Positions 9,934 through 18,358 of a stretch of 64,000 bases of DNA are shown here, one piece after another. A program made the position numbers and the translations under genes. The notes below the pieces were generated by a model. It was not told the origin of the DNA. It was given only the letters and a program-made list of their open reading frames with translations, and did no database searches. Source of the DNA: Caulifigura coniformis (GTDB lineage: Bacteria; Planctomycetota; Planctomycetia; Planctomycetales; Planctomycetaceae); contig NZ_CP036271.1 in assembly GCF_007745175.1 (NCBI RefSeq), positions 930,001 through 994,000 of the forward strand, written 5' to 3'. Position 1 is the stretch's first letter, and the number at the start of each line of letters is the position of its first letter.

Positions 9934-12900
9934 ATGGTCAACCTCGTGATTGGCTGGTGTCTACGGAATCGGTTTTTCGTGATGCTCGTGACCGTCATTG
10001 TGATGGCCATCGGGTACTACGCGATCACCAATATTCCGATCGACGCCATTCCGGACATCGGTGAGAAGCAGGTCATCGTGCTGGCCGAGTGGCCGGGCCG
10101 CTCCCCGCAGGACGTCGAAGACCAGATCACGTATCCGCTGACGGTCGGCCTGTCCGGGACTCCCGGCGTGAAGACAATCCGGTCGTTCTCGGGCTTCGGC
10201 TTTTCGATGGTGTTTATCGTCTTCAAAGATGAAGTCGATTACTACTGGGCTCGATCGCGCGTGCTGGAGCGCATGAATGTTGCTGCGGGCCGCTTGCCTC
10301 AAGGCGTGTTGCCAACACTGGGCGCGGACGCGACTGCCCTCGGGCAAGTGTTCTACTACACGCTGGAAGCCGAAGGGGCCGATCTGGCGAGCCTCCGGTC
10401 GCTGCAGGACTGGTACATCCGCTACCAGCTTCAGGCCGTGGAAGGCGTCACGGAAGTGGCGACGCTCGGCGGATATGTCCGCGAATACCAGATCGACGTC
10501 ATTCCAGAGAAACTCCGAGCGCATCGGGTGAGTCTGATGGACGTCTTCGAAGCGGTTCGACGCAGCAACATCGACGTCGGAGCCAAGGTCGTCGAAGCCA
10601 ACCGCTATGAGTTCTTCGTTCGCGGCAAAGGCTTTGTCCGCGGCGTGCAGGATCTTGAAAACGTCGTGATTCGGCAGGAGGAGGGGACGCCGATCTACGT
10701 CAAGAATGTGGCGACGGTCCAGCTCGGCCCCGAATTTCGGCGCGGCGCGCTCGACAATGCCGGTCGTGAGGCCACGGGCGCCGTCGTGTTGATGCGGTAC
10801 GGCGAGAACCCGTTGGCGGTCATCAATCGCCTCAAGCAAAAGATCTCCGAGATCGCGCCCGGGCTGCGCGTGACCTTGCCGTCTGGAAAGTCGGTGCCGG
10901 TCAAACTTGTGCCGTATTACGACCGTACGGACATCATCCACGAAACCATGGCGACGCTCCGCGATAACCTGATCGAAGAGTCGATCGTCGTGACGCTGAT
11001 TGTCGCCCTGTTTCTGCTGCATCTGCGCAGCACGCTTACAATTGTTCCGACGCTGCCTGTGGCACTCGCCATGAGTTTTGCGGCGATGTACTGGCTGGGC
11101 GTGGACAGCAACATCATGTCGCTGGCCGGATTGGCCATTGCGATCGGTGATGTCAGCGACATGGGCATCATCATGACGGAGAACATCTATCGCCGGCTGA
11201 CGACAGATCGCGGTCGGCCCTACTTCGACGTTGTGTACGACGCCGCCACAGAAGTCGGCGGGGCCATCGTGACCGCGGTCGTCAATACCGTCGTCTCCTT
11301 CATTCCGGTGTTCGCGTTGACGGGCTCTGAAGGCAAGATGTTTCGGCCGCTCGCTTATACCAAGACATTTGCAATCGCGGCGTCGGTGATTCTCGCCATC
11401 ACCGTCGTTCCAGTTCTTTGCTACTACCTGTTGAAACCGGTCTCCTGGCCTCGCCGACGTGCGCTGTTGTTCGGCGGCGGGGCAGCGCTGGCCACATTGA
11501 TCGTCATGCGGCTGACGATCACAGGTTTTTTCCAGCTTCCATCCGCGTGGAGCGGCTGGCCGACGACGCTCGGCGTGGCCTGCATGGTTGGCTTAATGGT
11601 TTACCGGATGGGACGCGAGCGACTCATTCCGCTCGATGAGAACCCCGTCTCGCGCGGGATCTTCCGGATCTACAGACCAATCCTGAGCTGGGTGCTGAAC
11701 AATAAGGCGACGTTTCTGGTGCTCCCCACGGCGGTCATCGCCCTCGGTTTTACGGTGTGGCTGGGTCTGGATGTCGTCGGTGCCCCCGTGTCATCGCTGT
11801 CGAGATCGATGGGCTACGACGTCACCATGACCGTCGCCTGGCAACGACTCAAGCAAACCTTTCCGGGCATCGGGCGGGAATTCATGCCTCCGCTGGACGA
11901 AGGCTCGTTCCTCTATATGCCTTCAGTGCTTCCCTCGGCTTCCTTAACGATCGCGGAGGAAGTGGTGAGGCGGCAGGACATTGCCATTCGCGATGTGCCG
12001 GAAGTGAAGGACGTTGTTGGCAAAGTGGGACGAGCGGAGTCATCGCTCGACCCCGCCCCCATCAGCATGATCGAGACGATCGTGACGCTGCGGCCGGAAG
12101 AGGAATGGCGAGTGCTGCCGGATCCGCGTTGGCACAGCGACACGAGCTGGCTGGACTGGTGCCGGCCTGCTCTGCGAACTGTCTGGCCGGAAGAGCGCCG
12201 GATCACCAAAGCAGAGATTCTTCAGGACCTGAACCGACAGGCCGCGATTCCCGGTGTCCTGCCCACCTGGCTCCAGCCCATTCAGACGCGACTCGTGATG
12301 CTGCAGACGGGATTCCGCGCAATGATGGGCGTGAAGATCTATGGCTCCGACCTCCACGAGATTGAACGAGTCGGGCTGCAGATGGAGCAGATCCTCAAAA
12401 AGGTGCCGGGGACCGTCGATGTCGTTGCCGACCGGCTCGTGGGCAAGCCGTATCTGGAGTACGAGATCAACCGCGAGGCCGCCGCGAGGTATGGCGTCAG
12501 CATCCGCGATATTCAGGACGTCATTGAAATTGCCATTGGCGGCGAACAAATCACATCCACCGTGGAAGGGCGGGAACGATACCCGGTTCGTGTTCGTTAT
12601 CCACGCGAAATGCGAGAACGATTCGATGATCTCGAGCACGTCCTCGTCCCAACGGCGTCAGGGGCGCAGGTTCCGATCGCCCAGGTCGCGAAGTTGGCCT
12701 ACAGCATCGGACCACAGGAGATAAAGAGCGAGGATGGCCTGCTCGTCGGATACGTGACGTTGAACACGCGAGATCGCGATGAGATCAGCGTCGTTGAAGA
12801 TGCCGAACGACTGCTGCAAGCCGAACGAACACGCAGCGACGGACAGGTGGCCGCGGGTCGGCACGCAGAGGCAACGCTCATCGTGCCGCCAGGTTATTAC

Positions 12901-13497
12901 TGGAAATGGTCAGGACAGTTTGAGAATCAACAGCGAGCGATGGAGCGGCTCTCGATTCTGATGCCGCTGGTTCTCCTGGCCATGGTTTTCTCGGTGTATT
13001 TTGCCTTTGGAAAATGGTGGCTGGTCTTGCTGGTCCTGATGGACATCGCGGTCTCCATCTCGGGAGGGTTTATCGGCCTGCAGCTTTATGGTGCAAATCT
13101 GAGCGTCGCAGTGTGGGTGGGCTTCATCGCTCTGGTGGGCGTCTCAGACGACGACAGTGTGGTGATGCTGACCTATCTCGAAGACCTGTTTCGTGAGAGA
13201 CATCCGGAGACCGTCCAAGGCGTTCGAGACCTCGTCATTGAGGCGGGACTGAAGCGGATTCGCCCCTGTCTGATGACCACGGTGACGACGGTCTTCGGCC
13301 TGGCCCCAATTTTCCTGCACGCGGGACGTGGCTCGGACATCATGCAGCCCATGGCCATCCCGAGCGTTGGTGGCATGTCCGTGGCTCTGATCACGCTGTT
13401 CGTGATTCCCTGCCTGTACTGCCTTGTCAAAGAGTGGCAGCTCAAGCAGCGAATACGAAACAGAACACCGCAGAACGGCGAGGTCGCGCACTCATGA
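9934..13497 (+). CDS. CusA/CzcA-type heavy-metal RND transporter
   Basis: Second inner-membrane metal-RND pump, 1187 residues, 18 bp after its adaptor. The start (MVNLVIGWCLRNRFFV) and NIPIDAIPDIGEKQVIVLAEWPG are typical of CusA. The relay in membrane segment 4 reads AIGDVSDMGIIMTENIYRRL, in which the Asp and Glu positions differ from the first pump, so the two probably differ in substrate. An insertion after segment 6 (about residues 500-560) adds two hydrophobic stretches (LFGGGAALATLIVM and TTLGVACMVGLMVYRM), which may raise the membrane count above the usual 12. The ending KEWQLKQRIRN is cytosolic. Family call firm; copper or silver export is inferred from its MHP-motif adaptor. Confidence 0.95.
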   Translation: MVNLVIGWCLRNRFFVMLVTVIVMAIGYYAITNIPIDAIPDIGEKQVIVLAEWPGRSPQDVEDQITYPLTVGLSGTPGVKTIRSFSGFGFSMVFIVFKDEVDYYWARSRVLERMNVAAGRLPQGVLPTLGADATALGQVFYYTLEAEGADLASLRSLQDWYIRYQLQAVEGVTEVATLGGYVREYQIDVIPEKLRAHRVSLMDVFEAVRRSNIDVGAKVVEANRYEFFVRGKGFVRGVQDLENVVIRQEEGTPIYVKNVATVQLGPEFRRGALDNAGREATGAVVLMRYGENPLAVINRLKQKISEIAPGLRVTLPSGKSVPVKLVPYYDRTDIIHETMATLRDNLIEESIVVTLIVALFLLHLRSTLTIVPTLPVALAMSFAAMYWLGVDSNIMSLAGLAIAIGDVSDMGIIMTENIYRRLTTDRGRPYFDVVYDAATEVGGAIVTAVVNTVVSFIPVFALTGSEGKMFRPLAYTKTFAIAASVILAITVVPVLCYYLLKPVSWPRRRALLFGGGAALATLIVMRLTITGFFQLPSAWSGWPTTLGVACMVGLMVYRMGRERLIPLDENPVSRGIFRIYRPILSWVLNNKATFLVLPTAVIALGFTVWLGLDVVGAPVSSLSRSMGYDVTMTVAWQRLKQTFPGIGREFMPPLDEGSFLYMPSVLPSASLTIAEEVVRRQDIAIRDVPEVKDVVGKVGRAESSLDPAPISMIETIVTLRPEEEWRVLPDPRWHSDTSWLDWCRPALRTVWPEERRITKAEILQDLNRQAAIPGVLPTWLQPIQTRLVMLQTGFRAMMGVKIYGSDLHEIERVGLQMEQILKKVPGTVDVVADRLVGKPYLEYEINREAAARYGVSIRDIQDVIEIAIGGEQITSTVEGRERYPVRVRYPREMRERFDDLEHVLVPTASGAQVPIAQVAKLAYSIGPQEIKSEDGLLVGYVTLNTRDRDEISVVEDAERLLQAERTRSDGQVAAGRHAEATLIVPPGYYWKWSGQFENQQRAMERLSILMPLVLLAMVFSVYFAFGKWWLVLLVLMDIAVSISGGFIGLQLYGANLSVAVWVGFIALVGVSDDDSVVMLTYLEDLFRERHPETVQGVRDLVIEAGLKRIRPCLMTTVTTVFGLAPIFLHAGRGSDIMQPMAIPSVGGMSVALITLFVIPCLYCLVKEWQLKQRIRNRTPQNGEVAHS

Positions 13498-13541
13498 CAA
13501 CGTCGCCGAACCCCAGTTGAGACGACAATCACCGTTGGAGA

Positions 13542-14570
13542 ATGAAGCGACCCCCCATGTCCTTACTTCGCCAGGATGTGACCACACACGACTGGGTCAT
13601 TTTCGCTCCGGAACGAGTGCGGCGCCCGCACGACTGGAAGAAGTCAGAGCACGACAGCGAAGCGCCGGGTGCCTCTCAGGAGGGGTGTCCGTTCTGTCCC
13701 GGAAACGAATCGCGGACAGGCCCGGAGATCTATGCCGTGCGCGGTGGTTCCGCTCGCGATACACCGGGCTGGAGCGTCCGCGTCGTTGCCAACAACTTTC
13801 CGGCACTCCGGATCGAAGAAGACCATCGGCGGAGCGAACAACGACTGCTGTTTCGTGCCATGGGCGGCTGCGGAGCCCACGAGGTCATCATCGAGTCGCC
13901 TGACCATGAGCGGTCACTTGCTGACCAGCCTGTTGACCAAGTCGAGCGACTGCTGCAGACGCTGCGGTTCCGATACATCGACCTGCTGGAGGATCACCGT
14001 TTTCAGGCGATCGTAATCTTCAGGAATCATGGTGAGCTCGCCGGGACATCGCTTCGGCATCCTCACTGTCAACTCATCGCGACTCCCGTCGTGCCGCAAC
14101 TACTCCGGATCAAGCATCAGGTGGCGACGGAGTTTTTTGATCAAACAGGCGACTGCCTGTACTGCCGGCTGCTGCTTGAGGAACTTCGGGAGCCGGATCG
14201 AGTCGTCGTAGAAAACGCCGAGTTTGCTGCGATCGTTCCCTTCGCATCCCGGTTGCCCTTCGAAGTCTGGATCCTCCCCAAACACCATCAAGCGTCATTC
14301 GCCGGGGTTGACCCGCAACACTTGGGGCCACTCGCGGAAATCCTTCAAAGCGTCCTGCTCAGGCTGCATCGAGGACTCGACAATCCCGCCTATAACCTGA
14401 CGTTCAACACAGCGCCTCGCGGTGACGAGAACAAGGCCTATTTCCTCTGGCACGTTCAAATCCTGCCGCGACTGACGACTTCTGCCGGCTTCGAATTAGG
14501 CAGTGGGATGTCGATCAACACGGTGCTGCCTGAAGTCGCAGCGAAGTTTTTACGGAACGTTGCAATCTGA
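13542..14570 (+). CDS. galT: Galactose-1-phosphate uridylyltransferase family protein
   Basis: A HIT-superfamily nucleotidyltransferase, 342 residues, a normal GalT length. It would transfer UMP between UDP-glucose and galactose-1-phosphate in the cytoplasm. The N-terminal zinc pair is CPFC (49-52), followed by GAHEVIIESPDH. The catalytic segment is NHGELAGTSLRHPHCQLIA, with the nucleophile in HPH (173-175) and Gln177. The usual Gly of HPHGQ is Cys here, as in some GalT-like phosphorylases, so a related sugar-nucleotide phosphorylase is an alternative. It lies 44 bp after the pump and converges with the TolC-type gene (21 bp between stops). A sugar enzyme inside a metal locus is unexplained. 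Confidence 0.88.
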   Translation: MKRPPMSLLRQDVTTHDWVIFAPERVRRPHDWKKSEHDSEAPGASQEGCPFCPGNESRTGPEIYAVRGGSARDTPGWSVRVVANNFPALRIEEDHRRSEQRLLFRAMGGCGAHEVIIESPDHERSLADQPVDQVERLLQTLRFRYIDLLEDHRFQAIVIFRNHGELAGTSLRHPHCQLIATPVVPQLLRIKHQVATEFFDQTGDCLYCRLLLEELREPDRVVVENAEFAAIVPFASRLPFEVWILPKHHQASFAGVDPQHLGPLAEILQSVLLRLHRGLDNPAYNLTFNTAPRGDENKAYFLWHVQILPRLTTSAGFELGSGMSINTVLPEVAAKFLRNVAI

Positions 14571-14591
14571 CGCGAACGAGATCACCGCCGC

Positions 14592-16115
14592 TTACGGCAG
14601 AGTCTCCTCGGGCGCGTCCGGTGCCGAAGGGGACGCAGCAGGCACTGGCCCGTGCGTCTCCAGAATCGGTTGGGCAACCAGCCGTTCCAATTCTGCGAGT
14701 CTTGACCGGTACTCCGTGACCGCCTCGTGGTACTGTTCCCGCAAATCGATTAGTTGGCGTTGGGCCTCCACCAATCGGAGGAAGTCCACGGTTCCGGCGA
14801 CATAGCCAGCCTCTGCGGACTCAATGTTCGATTCCGCCGTCTTGAGTATGGACTGCTCATACAGTGCGACGACCTGACGACTGGCATCGAGTTTTTCCCA
14901 CGTCGCTTGGACGTCATTCCGTGTCGCATCAACGGCCGCGGAGTACTCCGCACACATCTTGTTCAACCGGAACGTCGCCTCGTTGACTGCCGCGTGCCGT
15001 CGTGATTGGTTCAACGGGATGTTGACGTTCATTCCCACCATCGGCCGAAGCGGCTTCTCCTGCCAAAAAGCGTCGTAACGAGCCATGACTTCGAAGTCGG
15101 GATAAAACTCCTTGCAGGCAAGCTCGATCGCAGTGCGTTCGGACTGAATCCTCGCGGACATCGCCGTCAGATCCGGACGACAGCGAACCGCAATCTGGTG
15201 TAGCGCGGTCGCCGATAACACCGCCCGATCGGCGTCCAGACGCATGGGGGCCGGTGGCAGTGCAGTCTCCGGAGGACGATGCAGCAGCGTGTTGATCTTC
15301 GCCGCGGCGATCTGTTGTTCGCGCTGAAGCTCAATCCGTCGCCGTTCCAGCTGCGCCAGCTCCACATCGGTCTGCAACACATCCTGCTGAGTGACCTGGG
15401 CGGTCTCATACTTGGACAGGGCGGTTTCACGGTAGGCCTTCAACCGCTGCTCGCTGTCGTGCCGTACTTCGAGCTTTCGCGTGGCGAGATAGTACTCGTA
15501 GAAAGCCAGCTTGGCCGCCTCTGTCAGCCGCAGTTCGACATCTGCAACATCCCACTGGGCGGCCGTTTGTTCCCACAGAGCCGATTCTCCGCGAAGTGCC
15601 CGCTTCCCGGTCCAAGGGAGCTTTTGCGAGACGCCCACCATGTAAGCGCCGTTGACCTGATCCGATGCAAGCCCACGTGGTCCAATGATCGTTTCGAACA
15701 TTGGATCGTCGAGAGCGATCTCCTGCGGATACCGTTGCGAGGTCGCTTGCCACGCCGCGATGGCGGCCTGCCGGGTTGGATTGCGGCGCAATACTTCCGA
15801 CACCATCCAGTCGACAGAGAGCTCATCTACTCCGTCAAGGTGCGATACTTGATCTTGCGAGCTCTTCAGAGAGTCGCTTTCGAAGCTGATGGAGCGAGCC
15901 CGCTCGACGGAGTCTGACGGACGAGAAGCCCCGGCAAGTTCACCATCCGACGCCCTTTCGACGGGGGCTTCATCGGCAATCGAAGTGCTCTCCGGCGTCT
16001 GGCGGGGCTGACCAGCGAGCGGGATCGTTGGGCGCGCGGAGCGACACCCGGCGCAAACGAACAGGATCGCCAGCAGGGGGGCACGCATGCCGGTAGCGAG
16101 AAGGCCGCACATCAA
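14592..16115 (-). CDS. TolC-family outer-membrane efflux lipoprotein
   Basis: Outer-membrane channel subunit of tripartite efflux pumps, 507 residues. A lipoprotein signal with lipobox FVCAGC is visible near residues 19-24. The rest is the long alpha-helical duplicated architecture of TolC/CusC proteins, with typical segments such as LELQREQQIAAAKIN and VAGTVDFLRLVEAQRQLIDL. A low-complexity Ser/Asp-rich segment (about 30-95) precedes the first helix, and the C-terminus is Pro/Ala rich. It is convergent to galT. It is the only outer-membrane channel in the window, so it probably serves both RND pumps. ATG 16115 gives the whole frame; an internal ATG at 16088 would also leave an intact signal. 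Confidence 0.9.
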   Translation of the reverse strand: MMCGLLATGMRAPLLAILFVCAGCRSARPTIPLAGQPRQTPESTSIADEAPVERASDGELAGASRPSDSVERARSISFESDSLKSSQDQVSHLDGVDELSVDWMVSEVLRRNPTRQAAIAAWQATSQRYPQEIALDDPMFETIIGPRGLASDQVNGAYMVGVSQKLPWTGKRALRGESALWEQTAAQWDVADVELRLTEAAKLAFYEYYLATRKLEVRHDSEQRLKAYRETALSKYETAQVTQQDVLQTDVELAQLERRRIELQREQQIAAAKINTLLHRPPETALPPAPMRLDADRAVLSATALHQIAVRCRPDLTAMSARIQSERTAIELACKEFYPDFEVMARYDAFWQEKPLRPMVGMNVNIPLNQSRRHAAVNEATFRLNKMCAEYSAAVDATRNDVQATWEKLDASRQVVALYEQSILKTAESNIESAEAGYVAGTVDFLRLVEAQRQLIDLREQYHEAVTEYRSRLAELERLVAQPILETHGPVPAASPSAPDAPEETLP

Positions 16116-16383
16116 TCCGTCCTTGGATTGGGCTCCTGGGCGTTAGCGACAGGTGGGTTCGGGAGAGACCGTTCATCTCCGTCCCTCTCTAAAGATCGAC
16201 TATCCGAGTTCATCAGCGCGGCAGTTTCGGCGCCGCCATCACAATCGGCACAACCGGAACCGGTTTTGATGACGCTTTCGGGGGACTGGCGTGTGCAAAT
16301 TGCCACCAGTTCGCTCCCGAGAGGGTAAACGCAGCGACGAGTTGGATCGGTACCTGTCGCTGTCGTTGCGTCTAGGACGATTG

Positions 16384-16410
16384 GGCAAGGAGGTCCTGCA
16401 TCTCCTTGCC
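16384..16410. other. Inverted repeat in a 368-bp intergenic region
   Basis: A perfect 9-bp inverted repeat, GGCAAGGAG / CTCCTTGCC, with a 9-nt loop. It sits between the DUF305 stop and the TolC-type gene start. There is no clear U-tract on the minus strand; on the plus strand CTTTT follows 7 nt later. It may be a weak terminator or a regulator site. I see nothing else in 16116-16483. Confidence 0.5.
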
Positions 16411-16483
16411 TGATCGCCTTTTGGGATTCTCGACTGCTCGCTACGACCAGTCGAGTAAGCGGTCCTCACCAAGGACAAGGATG

Positions 16484-16879
16484 CTAAGGCTGCTTCTGAC
16501 CGTACCAGTCGCGGCGCCATTTCTTCAGCTGCTCAATCTCCTTTTCCTGCGCAGCAATGATCTCCTCGGCCATCTTCTTTAGCTCCGGCCGATTAGCTTC
16601 CTTAAGCGCCTGCTGTGCCATCACCACAGCACCTTCGTGATGGGGAATCATCAGGTCGATAAAGCGCTTCTCGAACTCCGGATCTTTCTTGCCAAGGTGC
16701 TTGGCCATCATGTCGTTCATTTCCGACATACTTTTGACCATGTCTCCCTGCCCATGCGTCGCGTGCGGTTGAGTAGCTTGCGGGGCAGGAGCTATTCCAG
16801 CCGGCTTCTTGTCCTGGGCAACAACGGACGCGAGTAGAGTGAGCACGGCCAACGCGCTGGCAGCAAAAATAGTTCGCAC
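16484..16879 (-). CDS. DUF305 exported protein
   Basis: A small periplasmic DUF305 protein, 131 residues. A signal peptide (VRTIFAASALAVLTLLASVVAQ) is followed by a Pro/Gln/His linker and a four-helix DUF305 domain. The hallmark segments are visible: DPEFEKRFIDLMIPHHEGAVVMAQ and EEIIAAQEKEIEQLKKW. The PHHEGA histidines and Met residues are thought to bind metal, often copper, in this family. I chose GTG at 16879 because AAGGAGG lies just upstream (16885-16891); the open frame runs on to 16969 but without a signal-like start. It sits among efflux genes, which fits a metal-handling role. Confidence 0.88.
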   Translation of the reverse strand: MRTIFAASALAVLTLLASVVAQDKKPAGIAPAPQATQPHATHGQGDMVKSMSEMNDMMAKHLGKKDPEFEKRFIDLMIPHHEGAVVMAQQALKEANRPELKKMAEEIIAAQEKEIEQLKKWRRDWYGQKQP

Positions 16880-17092
16880 GACTTCCTCCTTACGTTGCAA
16901 AACCGCAGCGGCTCCCCAAGCCCCGGAAGATTCCAGGATTGCACAATCTATGCCGACCTTGGCCATCAATCAGGTTAATTCAGAGCGATCGCGAAAAGCT
17001 TTCACAGCGTAGAAAAAAACCAAGCCTCCGCCGTAGACCGTCGATATACTCTGAGTGGGGAGCGATCGCGGCCGGAAAGGCGACGCGACGTC

Positions 17093-17557
17093 ATGATTTC
17101 AACACTGGCGCTTCTGCGGGCCTCATGCGCTTGCTTTCTACTGGCGCTGACCGTCGTTTCTGGCATCCCGCAAGTGCGTTGTCGCTGTGTGGAAGCAAGC
17201 GGTAACAGCTTCTGCGGCTGTAACTTCGCCACTGAACACGCCGCTCCTTGCAGCCTCTTGGCTCCATGCTGTCGTGCGGCATTGTCTGCATCGCAACGGC
17301 GGACACACCAGTCCGACTCGGATACGCGCGGCAGTGAGCTGAACACTCACCACTGCAGAGGATGTTTCTACTTCCGCGACGGTTCAGCCCGAGACTCGGT
17401 CTCGCGCGCTGAAGCTGGTGAACAGACCGCCGGGTGCGCCGTCTCAGTCGCAGATTCTTCGACGGCATTAGAACAGCGGATTGTTCATGTTGTCTCGCCA
17501 GCCGATCTGCCGCCGCCTCCGGATCGGATCATTCTGCTTGGCCATTTGCTGATCTAG
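17093..17557 (+). CDS. Cys-rich exported protein (family shared with 26425-27033)
   Basis: An unrecognised 154-residue protein. A hydrophobic N-terminus (ISTLALLRASCACFLLALTV) ends near SGIPQVRCRC and looks like a signal peptide or anchor. Many cysteines follow: CRCVEASGNSFCGC, CSLLAPCC and HHCRGCFYF. The C-terminal third is Asp/Ser/Val rich and ends LPPPPDRIILLGHLLI. The order of motifs (hydrophobic helix, P-x-V-x-C-x-C, then CC or CxxC clusters, then a short hydrophobic end) matches the protein at 26425-27033 at the other end of the minus-strand efflux block. Periplasmic metal binding is plausible but inferred. Confidence 0.6.
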   Translation: MISTLALLRASCACFLLALTVVSGIPQVRCRCVEASGNSFCGCNFATEHAAPCSLLAPCCRAALSASQRRTHQSDSDTRGSELNTHHCRGCFYFRDGSARDSVSRAEAGEQTAGCAVSVADSSTALEQRIVHVVSPADLPPPPDRIILLGHLLI

Positions 17558-17751
17558 AAGCGCTGCACTGCAGAGGCGACCCAACCTCGCCTCCCGCGTT
17601 GCCGTTTCCGCTCTCTTACTCTCGCTAGCGCTCCGCGGTGGACTCCCGTCCCTGTGCGAGCCGTTATCGAACTTTTCCCATCGACCGCTCGGAGCTTGTG
17701 GCAAATCTCTGGGGAGACGCGTTACACGCTCATTTCCTGAAAGGCAGTTCC

Positions 17752-18042
17752 ATGTTTTCCTTCAAGTCCATATCAACGACAGCTGCGCTTGTGACCGCAG
17801 GGCTGCTCACGACCTCCAGCCCGGCCTCAGCACAGTGCGGCCGCGTCCAGGGTTCAGAGGGCTCGGCGTATTCGGTACCGAACGCCGGGGGTAGTCAGGT
17901 ATATCGCTACCGCAGCGGATACCAATTTGGCGGGTCACCGGCCGCCACGGGCGGGTATAGATACTCAGCCCGACCGTACGCATCGCCTGGCTTCATCGGT
18001 GAACAGAGTGCCTACCGTCGATCGCTTGGAAAGCCGCTGTAA
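17752..18042 (+). CDS. Small exported Gly/Ser/Tyr-rich protein
   Basis: A 96-residue hypothetical protein. A signal peptide (residues 1-27, ending SPASAQ) is followed by a low-complexity Gly/Ser/Tyr/Arg region (YRYRSGYQFGGSPAATGGYRY). There is no recognised domain. AAGGC upstream of ATG 17752 is a modest ribosome site; longer frames start inside noncoding sequence. A strong terminator follows at once. It slightly resembles the N-terminal linker of the exported protein at 4682-5254, and both lie next to metal-efflux genes. Confidence 0.6.
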   Translation: MFSFKSISTTAALVTAGLLTTSSPASAQCGRVQGSEGSAYSVPNAGGSQVYRYRSGYQFGGSPAATGGYRYSARPYASPGFIGEQSAYRRSLGKPL

Positions 18043-18066
18043 GAGCGAGGTGAGTTAAACCAGCGG

Positions 18067-18100
18067 GCCCGCGACTGAGATCCAGTCGCGGGCTCCCTTT
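18067..18100 (+). terminator. Rho-independent terminator
   Basis: An 11-bp perfect stem (GCCCGCGACTG / CAGTCGCGGGC, 18067-18077 and 18083-18093), a 5-nt loop, then TCCCTTT. It ends the small exported gene just upstream. Confidence 0.85.
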
Positions 18101-18132
18101 CTCAGCGAAGCATGACGCCAGATCAGCGAAAT

Positions 18133-18279
18133 CTTCTGATCGGCTTCGGAGATCACACGCTGCGCGGCTCTCAGCCCATACAACCAGAACCGCGCTGAGT
18201 GCACAAAGAAGTCAAGTAGTGCCGAACTGATGACACCGCCAAGAATCGCGGTCGCGATCGGATACAGGCGATTCCTTCT
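18133..18279 (-). pseudogene. Remnant of a CzcA-type RND pump C-terminus
   Basis: Read on the minus strand, this stretch encodes NRLYPIATAILGGVISS followed by ALLDFFVHSARFWLYG. This is the last membrane segment and tail of a heavy-metal RND pump; the intact pump at 1107-4511 has HPLALVVFGGMLTSTLLD at the same place. Nothing upstream in the frame is RND-like, and the rest of the gene is absent. It is therefore a decayed fragment about 49 codons long. It lies just downstream of the Zn/Cd-type ATPase, suggesting that a third RND pump once stood here and was lost by deletion. Confidence 0.7.
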
Positions 18280-18358
18280 GTCAGAGCGTTCATCAACACA
18301 AGGGCCAGACGTTCCGCTGGAAGCAGTTACTAACTCCCCTGCTGTTGTCCAGAGGACT

